Shown here: one piece after another, positions 34,936-47,600 of the stretch
Layout of the letters: every line of letters begins with the position of its first letter
How positions within the stretch are numbered: the first letter of the stretch is position 1
NCBI GenBank assembly: GCA_023374045.1
Contig: CM041778.1
Location: 97,404,839-97,468,838, forward strand
Length of the DNA: 64,000 nt
From: Limonium bicolor
Lineage: Eukaryota; Streptophyta; Magnoliopsida; Caryophyllales; Plumbaginaceae
Direction: 5' to 3'
Translations under genes and position numbers: made by a program
The notes under the pieces: generated by a model
What the model was told of the DNA's origin: nothing
The model's input: only the letters and a program-made list of their open reading frames with translations
Databases searched by the model: none

Positions 34936-34947
34936 GCTTTAATACCA
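34936..34947 (-). promoter_or_regulatory. Primer-binding site of the copia element
   Basis: On the minus strand TGGTATTAAAGC abuts the 5' LTR end. It differs at two positions from the initiator-Met tRNA complement TGGTATCAGAGC seen intact at 36,121. Confidence 0.85.
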
Positions 34948-35263
34948 AATTACAAGTGTGAGAGGAGCCACACTAATCAAACGAGAAAGACAAGAGAGAG
35001 AGAGGATAAAGAACAATGTAACTCTTCTGATTAGTTGATTTGAAAAAAAAAACTACAATACTCAGTACTTAAACAGAGCAACATCCAAAGGAACCAGAAG
35101 TGCTTCGTTTATAACCCCCTATCAACACCCAAGCCTTTGCCACATCAGTAAGTCATTGCCACATCAATACAATAGATAAAATGAAAGGCAAAACTAACTA
35201 CTAACTAATACATTAACAAATAGTCACCTAACATAAACAATAATTAAAAACAGTAACTTATCA
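34948..35263 (-). repeat. Copia 5' LTR
   Basis: A 316-bp partner of 21,075-21,389. It begins TGATAAGTTACTG on the minus strand and ends at the primer site. TSD TCTAG follows on its outer side (35,264-35,268). Confidence 0.93.
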
Positions 35264-35378
35264 TCTAGTTCATAGAATTAAAAGTGATAAATAAAAGTAC
35301 ATGGTCTTGAAACACCATTACTAATTTGATACAGGGGCACTAACATGCCATAACTTTTTCTCGATTTGGTATGGTTTT

Positions 35379-36116
35379 TGTTGGAACTTAAGTGTTACTG
35401 AAGATTGAGTCAATCAACAAACGGAGACGATCTGGTGAAACAAACAACTCCCTGACAAGACAAGATAAAGAAGGAGTCACGGATGAAGTGATGATCGAGT
35501 CCATCAACTAACAGTTATCTTCTATACGAAAATTGAGGAACATGTGACTAACCAATTATCACCATTTCTTATCTTTATCCTTGGGCCGCAACAATCGGAA
35601 ATTAGAAGCTTGAGTAAGCTCTTAATGCGTTAGGTCCGATTTATATGAAGAGTGGATGTTGAGCCTTAAAACTCAGAAACCAACTTCCACAACAGATATG
35701 TTGGTACTACTATAAGAGAGCATCGGCTCTCAGTTGCATTTTACGCTTTCTTGAGATAAGTTTCTGACATGAAAAAGAGAAAGAATTGTCTTGTAATCTA
35801 GAGAGAGAAAAGTATGAGTTTTCTTTGTTAGTTTCGTTAGAGGTTTATGTCATAGTCAATCTAGGGAGTTCCTAGACTCACTATACTTATCATAGTACTG
35901 ATCAGAGAAAGTGAAGGATAAGAGAGTGAGATTCTGCTAAGTAGAACTATTCTACAGAGTGGCCATTGTAAGTTCTTTATTGTGCTCAATAATAGAGAGT
36001 TTACATTGTGTAAGGTTTTGTTTTGATTAATTGCTTCCATTTACTAAAGTTCAGTAGAGTCAAAGTGTTGCATAGACTCATCGCTTGAAACAATTTGAGT
36101 CAGTCTACCGATCCTA
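35379..36116 (+). repeat. 5' LTR of a second copia element
   Basis: It begins TGTTGGAACTTAAG and ends just before the primer site at 36,121. Typical LTR content is present. No 3' partner exists in the window, so the exact 3' end is approximate. Confidence 0.75.
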
Positions 36117-36120
36117 CGCG

Positions 36121-36133
36121 TGGTATCAGAGCC
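36121..36133 (+). promoter_or_regulatory. Primer-binding site, initiator-Met type
   Basis: TGGTATCAGAGCC, the canonical plant copia primer site, starts five bases after the LTR. Confidence 0.95.
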
Positions 36134-36161
36134 ACAATGCTAAAAAAGTAACCACATCAAG

Positions 36162-37156
36162 ATGGCAAATCTTTTCGCAAGTCATAATAACAAGATGCAC
36201 TTTGAGCACCCTATGCTCACTTCTACCAACTATGATCACTGGAAAATGAGATTGAACAACATATATAGTCCATAAATTCGGAGCTATGGGAGTTCAACTT
36301 TCATGAAGACGTTTTTGTATCTTCAAACAGACTGGAGTGGACATCCACAAATCAAAAGTGTTATGAACTCAATCAACAAGCATCTCATGCACTATACACC
36401 TGTTTCTCGTTCCCAAAACAAAGAGCATTAATCATTGCAAGACAGCCAACGAGATATGGACTCTTTGGTAAGCCACTTATGAAGGAGTCACTCAACTAAA
36501 GAAATACAAAGCACAAGAGTGAGAAGGACTACGAAAACTTCCTTAAAAACTAGGAGAATCATTGAAAGATGTACTTGATCGTTTCCATGCACTAACTACT
36601 ACTATGCAGGAAATCAATATTCTTCCAGACATAAAAACTATCTTACACAAATTACTTGATAGCCTTAGACAAAAATGGGAAGAAAGTGTGATCTCCGCCA
36701 AAGCATCCAAAGACCTATCCAAATGGAGCTTACATGATCTTGGTTCTTATCTACAATCAGTAGATAAGTACAAAAAGAACGTAAAAAAAAGTGAGGTAAT
36801 GTGTCCTCTCCCTCTTTCTCTTCTCAAATTATCTCGATTAATGATTAGAATTTGCATGCTAAGTCATCTAACAGTAATCAAGATGGATCATATCTGGCTG
36901 ATAGCCTTATTCAACAGCTAAAGCATGAGTTGGTCGATATCGTAGTAGAAAAGAGTGTTGTAAAGACTATGGAAGACTTTGTCTTCATAGTAAAAATCTT
37001 TATACAACTTATGAGGACTCAACCAAACAGACATAGTCGTTCGTTCAACAACTCCAATAAACGAGTCCTAAACTCTGTCATCTGCTTCAACTGCAACAAG
37101 TCTGGACATCTCAAGAAGGATTGCATACTTCTTAAGAATCAATTTGGAAGGTCCTA
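36162..37156 (+). pseudogene. Copia gag with zinc knuckle
   Basis: The ATG at 36,162 opens MANLFASHNN, followed by NYDHWKMRLNN (UBN2-type gag start). After stops and frameshifts, 36,562-36,790 holds VLDRFHALTTTMQEI and ILHKLLDSLRQKWEE. The knuckle C-FN-C-NKSG-H-LKKD-C lies at about 37,082-37,125. Confidence 0.85.
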
Positions 37157-37169
37157 GAGGAGATCATTA

Positions 37170-37742
37170 ATGGCAAATGTTAGATGGGGAGATTCAAACT
37201 CATACGATCAAGATAATGAGGTAACAAGATCTCATCTCAAAAGTGATCTTCATCATATATGTCCTAACGGTTTCCTCACTCTTATTGCTAAAATTGTTAC
37301 AGACACTAACTCTTTCAAAGCAAGTCTTACCAAACAAGTTTCCGATGTTTCTACTGAACTTGAAGAATCTAGGATTATAATCAACGCTCTCAGAGATGAA
37401 GTTGATGAATCCAAGGTTGTTGCCTATTCACTACGACCGAATCTACAAGAGTCTCGATTTTGTATAGATTCCCTTCAAAAGAAACTAAATGAAGCCAAAA
37501 CTTCTATTGACTCCAATCGCAGTGAACAGGAAGAGTTCTTGACTCAAATCGACTCTTTTAAGAAAGATCTAACTTTGTTCACGGATATGTATTGTTCTTT
37601 GCATAATGAGTTGGACAACTTAGAGTCTCTGAATATCTCTCTGAGATCCTCAGTTGAGCAACTCAATATGCGAATGAAAGAAAAAGAACATGCAATAGGC
37701 TTTAAACATATGAACTTTATTAAACAGGTCTCACCCTCATAA
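37170..37742 (+). pseudogene. Coiled-coil segment between copia gag and protease
   Basis: An open frame of 190 codons is rich in Leu, Glu, Ser and Lys with heptad-like spacing (ELEESRIIINALRDEVDESK, SLQKKLNEAKTSID). Comparable segments follow the zinc knuckle in some plant copia lineages, where the function is unclear. It is unusually well preserved given the broken gag upstream. Confidence 0.6.
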
Positions 37743-38224
37743 TTACGTGAGTGGGATACTTCCAAGATCAAAGAAGGTAGTAAGGATCGCGATAATCTCG
37801 AAAGAAAGTTGAAAAACTTTCTCAGGAGATAATCAATCTACGATCTAGAACTAGATCCATTCAATTCAACCCTGAGTGGCACAAAGACAAGATAAATCTT
37901 TCTAACATTGTCTTTAAACCCAATAACAAAAACATAAAACAAAGTTAGAGGGAAAAGTTTGAATATTGGCGTAAAGAAATCAAAAGTACGTCCATCCCCC
38001 TTCCACTAAATCTGTGGATATAGTGGATCATTCGGTCATAGAGACAATTGCATGTGAAAATTTGTGAAAATATTTATTTTAATGCTAAACGCTTTACCAT
38101 ATTTCTTGAAGTTTGTGATAAGTTACTGAAATCTGGTTCAAAAAGGGAACGCAAGTACATTTGGGTTCCCAAGATTAACAAGTGAAGTTTCTTTTTGTAA
38201 GCGAAGGTGAATGAAACTGCTCGT

Positions 38225-39512
38225 ACCTAGATAGTGGATGTTCAAGGCACATGACTGGAGATCCCAATCCATTCAATTTGCTTTTAGCCTACAAAGGAGG
38301 TAATGTTACATTTGGAAACAACAATAAAGAAGAATTTGTTGGCGTTGGTTCTATTGGTAACCCTCTCTCACTCCAAGATAGATGAAGTCCATATGGTAAC
38401 TAGACCCCAGCATAGTTTGTTAAGTATCTTAAAAATATGTGATAGATTTAATTTAATACTTTTATCATCGGTAGATTGCAAAGTGTTTGATGAAAGAACA
38501 TGTTTTTTAAAAGCTACTGGACGTAGAGAAGGTAATCTTTACAAGATATGCTTAAATAATGCCAGTTCAGACAATCAAATATGTTTAAATGTGCAAGCCA
38601 AGAGTCAACTTCTTTGGCATAGCATATTAGGTCATGCACATCATAAGCTGCTCCACAAGCTTCAAAGTAAGGATTCAGTCATTGGCTCACCAGATACAAA
38701 CTTTGACACAAACTCAGTCTGCAAAGCTTGTGTCAAAGGTAAACATACTCAATGCTCCTTCAAAAGCAAGAATGTCCTCTCCACCAGTGCACCACTCGCA
38801 TTACTTCACATGGATTTGATTGGCCCTATGCGCATCCAAAATAGAAGTGGTAAGCGGTACATCCTGGTTATAGTCGATGACTATTCCAGATGGACCTACG
38901 TCATATTTCTTACGCCTAAAGATGAAACATTCATTGAGTTTGAATTGCATAAGTTGTTGTCTAACAAATATTCATTCACATTGAAAACCTTGAGAATTGA
39001 CGAGGGCACTGAATTTTGTAACAAGTCTTTTGTTGAGTTATACAAAAACAATGGAATTATTCATCAAATCTCAGCTGCAAGAACTCCTAGACAGAATGAA
39101 GTCGTTGAACGCAAAAATAGACCTTTGGTAGAAATGACAAGCACCATGCTTATTGACAGCCAAATAGCTCCATCTTATTGGGCTAAAGAAGTCAATACAA
39201 CATGCTATGTGTTAAATTGTGCCTTAGTCTATCCTCTAATTATAAAGACTCCCTATGATATTTTGTAAAATCGAAAGCCCAATCTTGTACATCTGCGTCA
39301 CTTTGGCTGTAAGTGTTATATCCATAATCACGGTAAGGACAATCTTAGTAAGTTTTCTCCTAAGAACGATGAAGGAATTTTTCTTGGATATTCCTCTAGA
39401 AGTAAGACATATCGTGTAATTAATAAAATGACTCAATGTCTAGAGGAAAGTCCCCACATCTAGTTCGATGAACACAACAACAGTGAGGCATCTTCTAACG
39501 AACTTATATAAA
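38225..39512 (+). pseudogene. Copia protease and integrase
   Basis: LDSGCSRHMTG (protease active site) lies at about 38,230-38,265. After a frameshift, 38,303-39,268 is one long frame: pre-integrase (LLWHSILGHAHH), zinc ligands (CKACVKGK), catalytic MDLIGPM, RIDEGTEF (Asp kept) and QNEVVERKNRPLVE (Glu kept). After one stop it continues through HLRHFGCKCY and IFLGYSSRSKTYRV to about 39,512. Confidence 0.9.
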
Positions 39513-39853
39513 TTTAACTAAAAAATTTTATATTATATATAATTTTATATATTAAATGTTGGGCCGGACGTGCTTGGCCTGTGGGTTTGGAAATATGTGC
39601 AGTTCGGCCCGATTTTTTCGGGATCATTTTTTTGTCCAAACCCGTCTGAACAATTTGTCGGACTTGGGCCTATCGAGCTTTTTCCCGAGCTAGGTCGAGC
39701 CTGTTTTGTAGCAGCTCTACTTGTGTGTACGTATAAAAAAGAGGTCTAATTCTTTTGTAAAGATGAAACTGATGTATGTGAAGTATAGATTAAAAATATG
39801 AGATCAAACTCATTCTCATAATAGCGTAAAGGAATGGGCGTAAGTGCCGTACC
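39513..39853. other. Junction sequence, no gene
   Basis: AT-rich, then a GGGCCGG...GGGCCTATCGAGC stretch (39,560-39,715) resembling subterminal parts of hAT-type miniature elements. No ends could be fixed. Confidence 0.35.
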
Positions 39854-40293
39854 TAGAGATGTCAATCTTGACCCGAACCCGAAATCTGACCCGAAATCGA
39901 CCCGTAAAAAGCCAGGTTCGGGTTGAGATTTTGACTCGAAAAGATTTTCAGGTTGGATTCGGGTTGAACCCGCCAACCTGTAACCCGAAAAAAACCATAA
40001 AAAATAAAAAAATATGTTACATTTAATGACTTAAATTAATGTTTAATTTATGACTAAAATAAAAATTTAATCTGCAACTTATGATTAAATATGGTACACA
40101 TAATAATAAATTAATGTTAAAGTATTATATTTAATTATTAAATAATCCAAAATTTTAAAAATAAATTAGCTGTTTTAAAAACGGGATAGGTACGGGTCAA
40201 CCCTCTCCGAGTTCGGATTATGTTCAGATTGACCTAAATATTTCCGGGTCGGGTTAAGCTCGACCCGACACAAAACCCCAGTTAACACCCATA
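39854..40293. mobile_element. hAT MITE, copy 1
   Basis: Ends are TAGAGATGTCAA (39,854) and TTAACACCCATA (40,293). The 8-bp TSD GCCGTACC flanks it exactly (39,846-39,853 and 40,294-40,301). Subterminal CCCGAACCCG-type repeats are shared with the copy at 58,939-59,449. No coding capacity. Confidence 0.9.
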
Positions 40294-40309
40294 GCCGTAC
40301 CATCCAAAT

Positions 40310-41480
40310 CCAATTAGTCTACTATACAACCGGAAGCACGTTGCATCATGCTTCCGGTGCTGACGTGTTATTGTTTTTAAGTGATTGTATTTATTTATAA
40401 TTTTATTTTCTAAAATTATGTAAAAAAATATTTTTAATTTCTCCATAAATATATAAAGTATTTTAACAATTTATGATTCTAAAATTTTTTTATAAAAATC
40501 TACAAACACATTTTTTATTACAGTTATTGTTGTGTTTCTTCACAATTATCCTCATAATTAGATATGTAGTATTAGTTGTTCAGCTTTTAAAACACCTTGT
40601 TCAGTATTTACTGCATATTGTTCATTTTTCAAAACTCACATTCATGTTTATAATATAAAATTAGTTTGTTCAATTTTTTAACTATATGTTCAACTATTTA
40701 TTATTAAGGGTTCAAAAACTAGATCTAATTGTTCATAGAATTATAAATCAATCAATATAATCTATCATATTATTGTTTTATAATACCTGATTTTAAACAT
40801 CAAGTTTGTGTTCATATAAATTATACTTATTGTTTAACTTTTTAACCCTTTTGTTCAAATTCTATTTCACATAGTTCATAACTTAGATATACAGTACTAG
40901 TTGTTCCACTTTAAATCACCTTGTTCAAAATTTACTGCATATTGTTCATTTTTTTCAAAACTCATGTTCATGTTTACAAATATAAAATTAGTTTGTTCAA
41001 TTTTTTCGACTATCTGTTCAACTATAAATTTTTAAGTGTTCAAATATTAGATCTAGTTGTTCATAAGAAATTTTATAATAAATCAATATCAATATAATTT
41101 ATTATATTTATTGATTTATCAATTTTTAAACATCAAGTTTGTGTTCATATAAATTATAATTGTTGTTCAACTTTTTAACCCTTTTGTTCAAAATTTATTT
41201 CACATTGTTATTTAATTTTGTTAGAGTTCAAATACTAGTAGTTCTTAAAAAAATATTGAATTTATTTTAAATTTTTCAAGTTAGGTTCAGATACGCTATA
41301 GTAATAATAGATTACCCGTTTATGTGTAGATTTTCTTTAAATATTTGTTTAAGGGTTATAATAATATCTTTATTTAAATTAAAAGTTTTAATTTAACTAA
41401 TCATCATTTTTGTTTTCATATATTTTTGGAGATTTTTACTAAACAATATAATAATAATAATAGAACAACACACTGCGACA
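40310..41480. repeat. GTTCAA-rich element with internal tandem duplication
   Basis: A hairpin CCGGAAGCA...TGCTTCCGG (about 40,330-40,358) marks one end. Two copies of a roughly 325-bp unit lie at 40,558-40,882 and 40,884-41,212, each starting TTAGATATRYAGTAYTAG and dense in TTGTTCAA. The same motif density and ACAACCGG end occur at 56,158-56,356. Probably a non-autonomous DNA element. It sits within 450 bp upstream of the PLAA gene start. Confidence 0.6.
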
Positions 41481-41650
41481 TATGATCTACCCGTATCTTG
41501 GACAACAAACAAGAGATCCTTCGATCGCTCAAGTTTCCCCGATAAAATAGAACTCCTCTTTTAAACCTCTGCCCCACAGCTAGCTTGGAGATTTCTTCAG
41601 TCTCTGGTGTATCTTCCCCCTTTGCTTGGGTTTAAATTATCACGCTTTCA

Positions 41651-44600
41651 ATGGATATCGATTTCAAGTCTTACAACCTCAGCTGCGAGCTTCGCGGACA
41701 CGAAGACGACGTAATAACTCTTTCTACTCTACACCTTCTACTCTTCTTGCTCTTGATTGAACTCGACGTGTCCCAAGTCCCCTTCTTTATCAGCTTTTGC
41801 GTTATCCATGAGCCCTAAATCTCAATTACGATCACTGCAAAATTTTCTTATTGTGTAGGTTCGTCGTATCTGCGTCTGCGATAATGTGGGCATTGCAACC
41901 TCGTCACGGGATAAGACGGTTAGGTTCTGGGCTGTTGATCCTGCGACCAAGTACAAGAATTCGCAGTCTAAAATCTTGCTTGGTCACACTAGCTTCGTGG
42001 GTCCACTGGCTTGGATTTCGCCGTCGGAAGAGTTCCCGGAGGGCAGGATCGTCTCTGGTGGGATGGACACCATGGTGTTCGTTTGGGACTTGAAGAGTGG
42101 AGAGAAAGTTCAAACTTTGAGTGATCATAAGATGCAGGTAACTGGGATTGCTTTGGATGGAGACGACATTGTCTCTTCGTCAGTTGACTGGTAAGTGACG
42201 TAGATGCTAGTACTTCAATGGGGAAAATTATGTTTCAGTATATGTTTTCCCTCTCCTTTGTGGAACTTTATATTTTCCTTTTTAGGGTTATTGGAAACTG
42301 TTCAAGAAATTGTTGCTCAGTAGGTGACCCTTCGTAAGTAGCATGCAAGGTAGAGAAGGCTCTAACTTTTAAAAGTGGTGACAAGCTGTTGGATAGTTTG
42401 AGCAGCTATCAATGGCTAGTTCCTAGATACTAGGTCGTCTCTTCACTAGGATAGAGTGCAAATGTTGCCACTGCATGATCTGCTGATGAATTTCTTGTTA
42501 CAATCGTGTACTAGATGGTCAGTGCACTAAAATTCTCTATTGAAACATTTGCTTTTGATTTGTGGGCATGGGTTGTTTCTATTATTATTTCAGCATTGTT
42601 TTGTGCTTGTGAATTCTAGTGGCTCACTAATCAGCTTGGATATACTTCTTAGGGATTATGGCTTTGTTTGTGTACAATCAGCCCGTCAACGCTTACTGTC
42701 CTGTCTGAATTGTAGTCATCTTTTGCACTTTTTATTTGTAGTACTGTAAAGAGATGGAGAAATGGGAAGCTTGTTGAATCATTAGAAGCTCATGGTGCAG
42801 CTATTCAAGCTGTTATAAGCCTCTCTTCTGGGGAGATTGCCACTGGTATAATATTGTTCCATCACTATTATATGTCAGTATTACTAGTGTTGAGGCTGAA
42901 TTGTAATTTCTGTCATGGGCTTGTATTTGTAATATATTTTAAGTTCTTGGATATTTTCTCTTAAGAGTGCAATTAAACAATTTTTTAGAACCTTCAACCA
43001 CCTGCAAAGTGGTGTATGTTATGATAAAGGCGTACACTATTGTTATCAACTTTTGTGCTTACTGCTTATTTAGGATCAAGTGACACAACCTTGAAACTTT
43101 GGAAGGGGAAGACATGTGTACACACCTTTACAGGGCATACAGGTCTGGGCTTTTACTTGTAACCCCTGTGTTTTGTAATGCTTGAAGTGACTCAATTCTT
43201 TATTTTTTCATTAATTTAACATTATAAATTTATGTGCTTGGAGTATATAAGTTGAAGCACCAATTGCCTGTGTTGTTGACATCTCTAGTTCTGCTGCTTT
43301 CTCTATGTTTTCTGGACTGACACTTAAAGGTATTGTTCAGATACTGTGCGAGGCTTGGTGGAGATGCCTGATTTAGGGGTTCTTTCTGCTTCACATGATG
43401 GGTAAATACCTTTACTTCTCTTGTTTCCCCTGAAGCGTTCTTTGTCTCTCTTTCTTGTTGCTCTTCTTTCTCTCCTTACATGCTGGGTTTAGGTTTGTGC
43501 TTTCACTTTTTGTTCTCCAATACCTGTTACTTTCAGTCTGGAGCCTATTAAATAAGCCTTTTTCAGGCTTGCTACTTCTTTCGCAGCGGATTACTACTGG
43601 TTTATTGTTGCTATTGTGGTTCTTTCTTGTAATTTCTGTTACCTTTTGCAGATCCATCAGGCTTTGGGCATTGACTGGTGAAGTTCTTTTGGAGATGGTT
43701 GGACATACTTCAATCGTCTATTCTGTTGATTCTCTCAGTTCAGGCCTTGTTGTCAGTGGCAGTGAAGATTGCTCCGCAAAGATTTGGAAAGGTTTATCAA
43801 AGCTAGTTGTTGATCTGTTTAGTATTTCATATCAGTGTCCTATTTGTTGATATAGTGAATTGAAATAGCCTCACGTATCAATGTGTTTCTTTTTTTCATT
43901 GGACAATGCTTCCCTATCTTCACTGGTGGGATGTATCTTGGTGAACTTGTATAATTTAGTAGCAAAATTATTTATGTTTCAGATGGAGTTTGTGTTCAAA
44001 CTTTAGAGCACCCAGGGTGTGTTTGGGATGCTAAGTTTTTGGACAACGGAGATATTGTCACAGCATGTTCTGATGGTGTCGTGCGCATATGGACTGCAGT
44101 TCAAGACAGAACTGCTGATTCTGTAGAATTGCAGTCCTATCTTTCACAGATTTCTGAATACAAGATCAGCAGGTGAGGCTGTTCATATGAGCAAGACTTA
44201 AGGTATATTGTCTGGAAAACGTTGCTAAAAAGCTTGTTTGCATTTCGTTTCTATCAGAAAAAGAGTCGGTGGGTTGAAATTGGACGAGCTTCCTGGTCTT
44301 GAGGCCTTAAAAGTTCCAGGTTTGATCCGTATTGTTGCCATGCATTCCTTTCTATGAGTACTGGGTTACACATTTCTATGGCTTTAATTTGTAAGTAGTG
44401 TTGTGTATGATGATTATGTGTCAGTTTTCTTACTAATGCATGTACTGCTACTTGAAACATAGACAAACTTGAACTTGAATTGTAGTGGTTATGCAATTGC
44501 TTCGATTACCTTTAGTTTAGTCGGTTCATGTCTCCCTTAGTCCTTACAGGTTAGTTTGAAGATACATGTACATGGCAGATCTTGTGTTTATGTAGATTAA

Positions 44601-47600
44601 GAAGGGATACACTATTGAAGTGCATAAAGATGAAAGTCTGAAAATTTCTTGGAAGCTTAAGTTTCTGATGATTGTCTACTTATTATCTTCCGCATCTGTG
44701 CTCTCTTATCAATTTTATTATTAATATCTTATGTCATCAATAGCAACGAGTCAGTCTGCTTCATTTTCTTTTTAATTTGTTTTGCTTGGATTTCAGTACT
44801 GTCGGTCTCTCTAGTTATATACATAAGCATATATGTGCGCTTATATATCTGCATGCATGTAATCAAACTGGTAATTCTATCTATCGACGTGTATAAAGGT
44901 GAACTCTAAGCGAAATTTTCTTATAGTTTCAGATTGTGGCCATTGCCAACTTATTATTCTCAGTGTCTGATTCTGTCATCCTGCTGTTATCATATTTTTA
45001 TGTTATTTATTCCATTAGGAACAAGTAACGGACAGACCAAAATTGTAAGGGAAGGGGATAATGGTGTCGCCTATTCATGGAATGCAACTGAGTACAAATG
45101 GGATAAGGTATTTTGACCTTTTAATTTAATTTGACATATAGTAGCAAATGCTTTGGTGTTATTGTACCAACCTGTGATGATGAGGTATAAATCTTGGCGT
45201 CTCTTCTCATTTTCTTATCAGAAAGCCCTTCAAGATTTTCCTGAATAATTTCTGAAATGTCAGTGTGTTGTTATGTTGATGTATATGTTCAAATGTTTAT
45301 CTACAGATAGGAGAAGTTGTAGATGGTCCTGATGAAAGCTCAAATCGTCCCTTGTATGAGGGAGTTCAGTATGACTATGGTTAGTATTGCTTTGTTTTTT
45401 AGTCTGACGAGGCTTTACTTCTCTAAGTATCTGGTTGTTGACAAATGCTTCTGCCAAACAGTATTTGATGTTGATATTGGAGATGGACTACCTATCCGCA
45501 AGTTACCATATAACATGTCAGGTAAAAAAATGTCCTCTCTCCCTATGGATTTCAATTTGGTCACCCTCGGTTGACTTCCTTGTTACTGTTTGATTTCTAG
45601 CCTTGCACAAGGTCTTTTCACGAGGAAAATGTTTTACTATTTTTTAAGTATCGTTAGAGGAAAAAATTCCCAAGTATCTATGAAATACTATCATCAAAAT
45701 TTCATATTTTTGTTCTTTTTTAATGTTAATTCAGCTCTTTCTTTTCAGATGATCCTTATACTACTGCTGATAGGTGGCTAGTCAAGGAAGATCTTCCTGC
45801 TGCATATCGCCAACAAATTGTAGACTTTATTCTACAGAACACTGGAAAAAAGAACTTCAGTTTTGATCCCTCTTATCGTGATCCTTACACAGGCTGTGAG
45901 TGACAACTTGCTTTACCATGTTCTTAATTGTTATAGAGGCTGTGTTATCCATGTATATTTAATTTCTGTTAATGTTTGTTATGCCAGCCAATGCTTATGT
46001 ACCCGGACAGTCATCAAATTCACATGGTATGTTGTTATCTTCTCTACTATAATTTCTTCTGAAGCTTTGGTGAAAATTGTGAGCTTTTCAATTGGACTGT
46101 ATCATTCGAGAATCTGATATGGTATTATCAAAATATTGCAGTTGGCACAGCAAAACCTTCCTTCAAGCATATACCAAAGGTGAATATCCTGTTTTAACAT
46201 ATTTGGATATTGTGGACTTAAATTGTTTGCTAATATAAGACAAGGAAGATGAATTTGACCAACTAGCCTGAAGAAGAAACAAGAAGCATTGGCTCTTTGT
46301 TAAGGAAGCTTACTTTGACAGATGTAATGCTAAGGCTTAATTCATTGCCTGCCGTGTTATTAACTATTTTTTCATCATCAGACTTCAGGTTTGCAGGATT
46401 CTCATCATAAAATTTCTATTTCAGATTTGTGTTATAAATTATCCTTGTTTTCGTTGCAGAAAGGAATGCTTGTTTTTGATGCAGCTCAATTTGATGGAAT
46501 TCTAAAAAAGATTTCAGAGTTCAACACTGCTCTCATCTCTGATGAGGTATAGCTTTTGAATATATACATACTTTAGCTTGTGTTTACCTCTGGCTCCTCT
46601 TAAGTGTTAGTTTAAACTTTGCATGCGGCACGTGCGTGTACACACACATACACTCACACAGCGTTACCCACATACATATACCACATATGCACGTACACAC
46701 TGCTTCTTCCTTTCTCTCTATATCTGTCTAAATGAAATACTCTTTAGTGCTCTGTACTACATTCATTTTTGACATACAATAGAATGAAAGAGTGATAATG
46801 TAGCCTGAGATTAAGTGGTTTTGATTCAAGATAGTTAAAAAAGAACACCTGATGATGAATGGCTGCTCTATTTATTTTTCTTTATGTTTATTCTCTATTC
46901 TTTACATTCCATCTTGTTTTTCATTCTAAAAAGTATTCTATTATTCTGATTTGTGTACGTGGTCTTTTTTCTTTTTCTTTTGTAAGGACCAGAATAAGAT
47001 TGCCCTTTCAGAACTCCAGATCTCCAGACTGGGGGCTGTTGTAAAGATATTGAAGGACACATCATTCTATCATTCTAGCAGTTTTGCCGATGTTGACATA
47101 GATTTGCTATTAAATTTGCTGGGCACGTGGCCAGCCTCTATGGTCTTTCCAGGTTGGTATGCAAATCAAATTGGTTCCTTAATAAACATTCTGCTGCAGC
47201 TTGCTGTTGATTATGCAGGGTGTGGCTGATAATGACTTGAACTTGTTAAATGATTGTAGGCTTTTTTCATATAGGAACATTTAATGTTTGCCTTCCTTTG
47301 TGCTTCTAAATGTTGTAAGTCTTAGTAGTTAAGGAGTACTTTGGTAAATGATTAGTCTTAAGCTGTCAAAGTATATACGGGAGAAGAATCTGTTGTATTA
47401 GGCATCCAGTCCTTTGATGAAATAAGAGAGTAGACCATACGGTGGATTGGAGAGGGTTTAACCCTAAAATATAGGAGGATGATCTCTTGTAAATTTGTAA
47501 TCCTATCATTTGATATTAGAGCTCATTCTTGGGCAAGAAGGATAATCGGAATGACGTCCCAGAACCTCCAACCTTTGACGGAGTAGACCCAAAGGGCTGG

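Larger units (their letters stand above)
21075..35263 (-). mobile_element. Ty1/copia element containing a nested gypsy element
   Basis: The 5' LTR is 34,948-35,263 and the 3' LTR is 21,075-21,389, both read on the minus strand (TGATAA...TTGTARTT). A 5-bp TSD TCTAG flanks it (21,070-21,074 and 35,264-35,268). The primer site TGGTATTAAAGC abuts the 5' LTR, and a G-run polypurine tract abuts the 3' LTR. Gag, protease, integrase, RT and RNase H fragments occur in order on the minus strand. They are interrupted between integrase and RT by the gypsy element at 23,145-32,762. All frames are broken. LTR copies differ at many positions, so the insertion is not recent. Confidence 0.93.
35379..39512 (+). 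mobile_element. 3'-truncated Ty1/copia element
   Basis: LTR, intact primer site, gag, zinc knuckle, coiled-coil segment, protease and integrase occur in order on the plus strand. The sequence stops being retroviral at about 39,512, so RT, RNase H and the 3' LTR are absent. Gag and protease have stops and shifts; integrase is mostly open. Confidence 0.88.
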
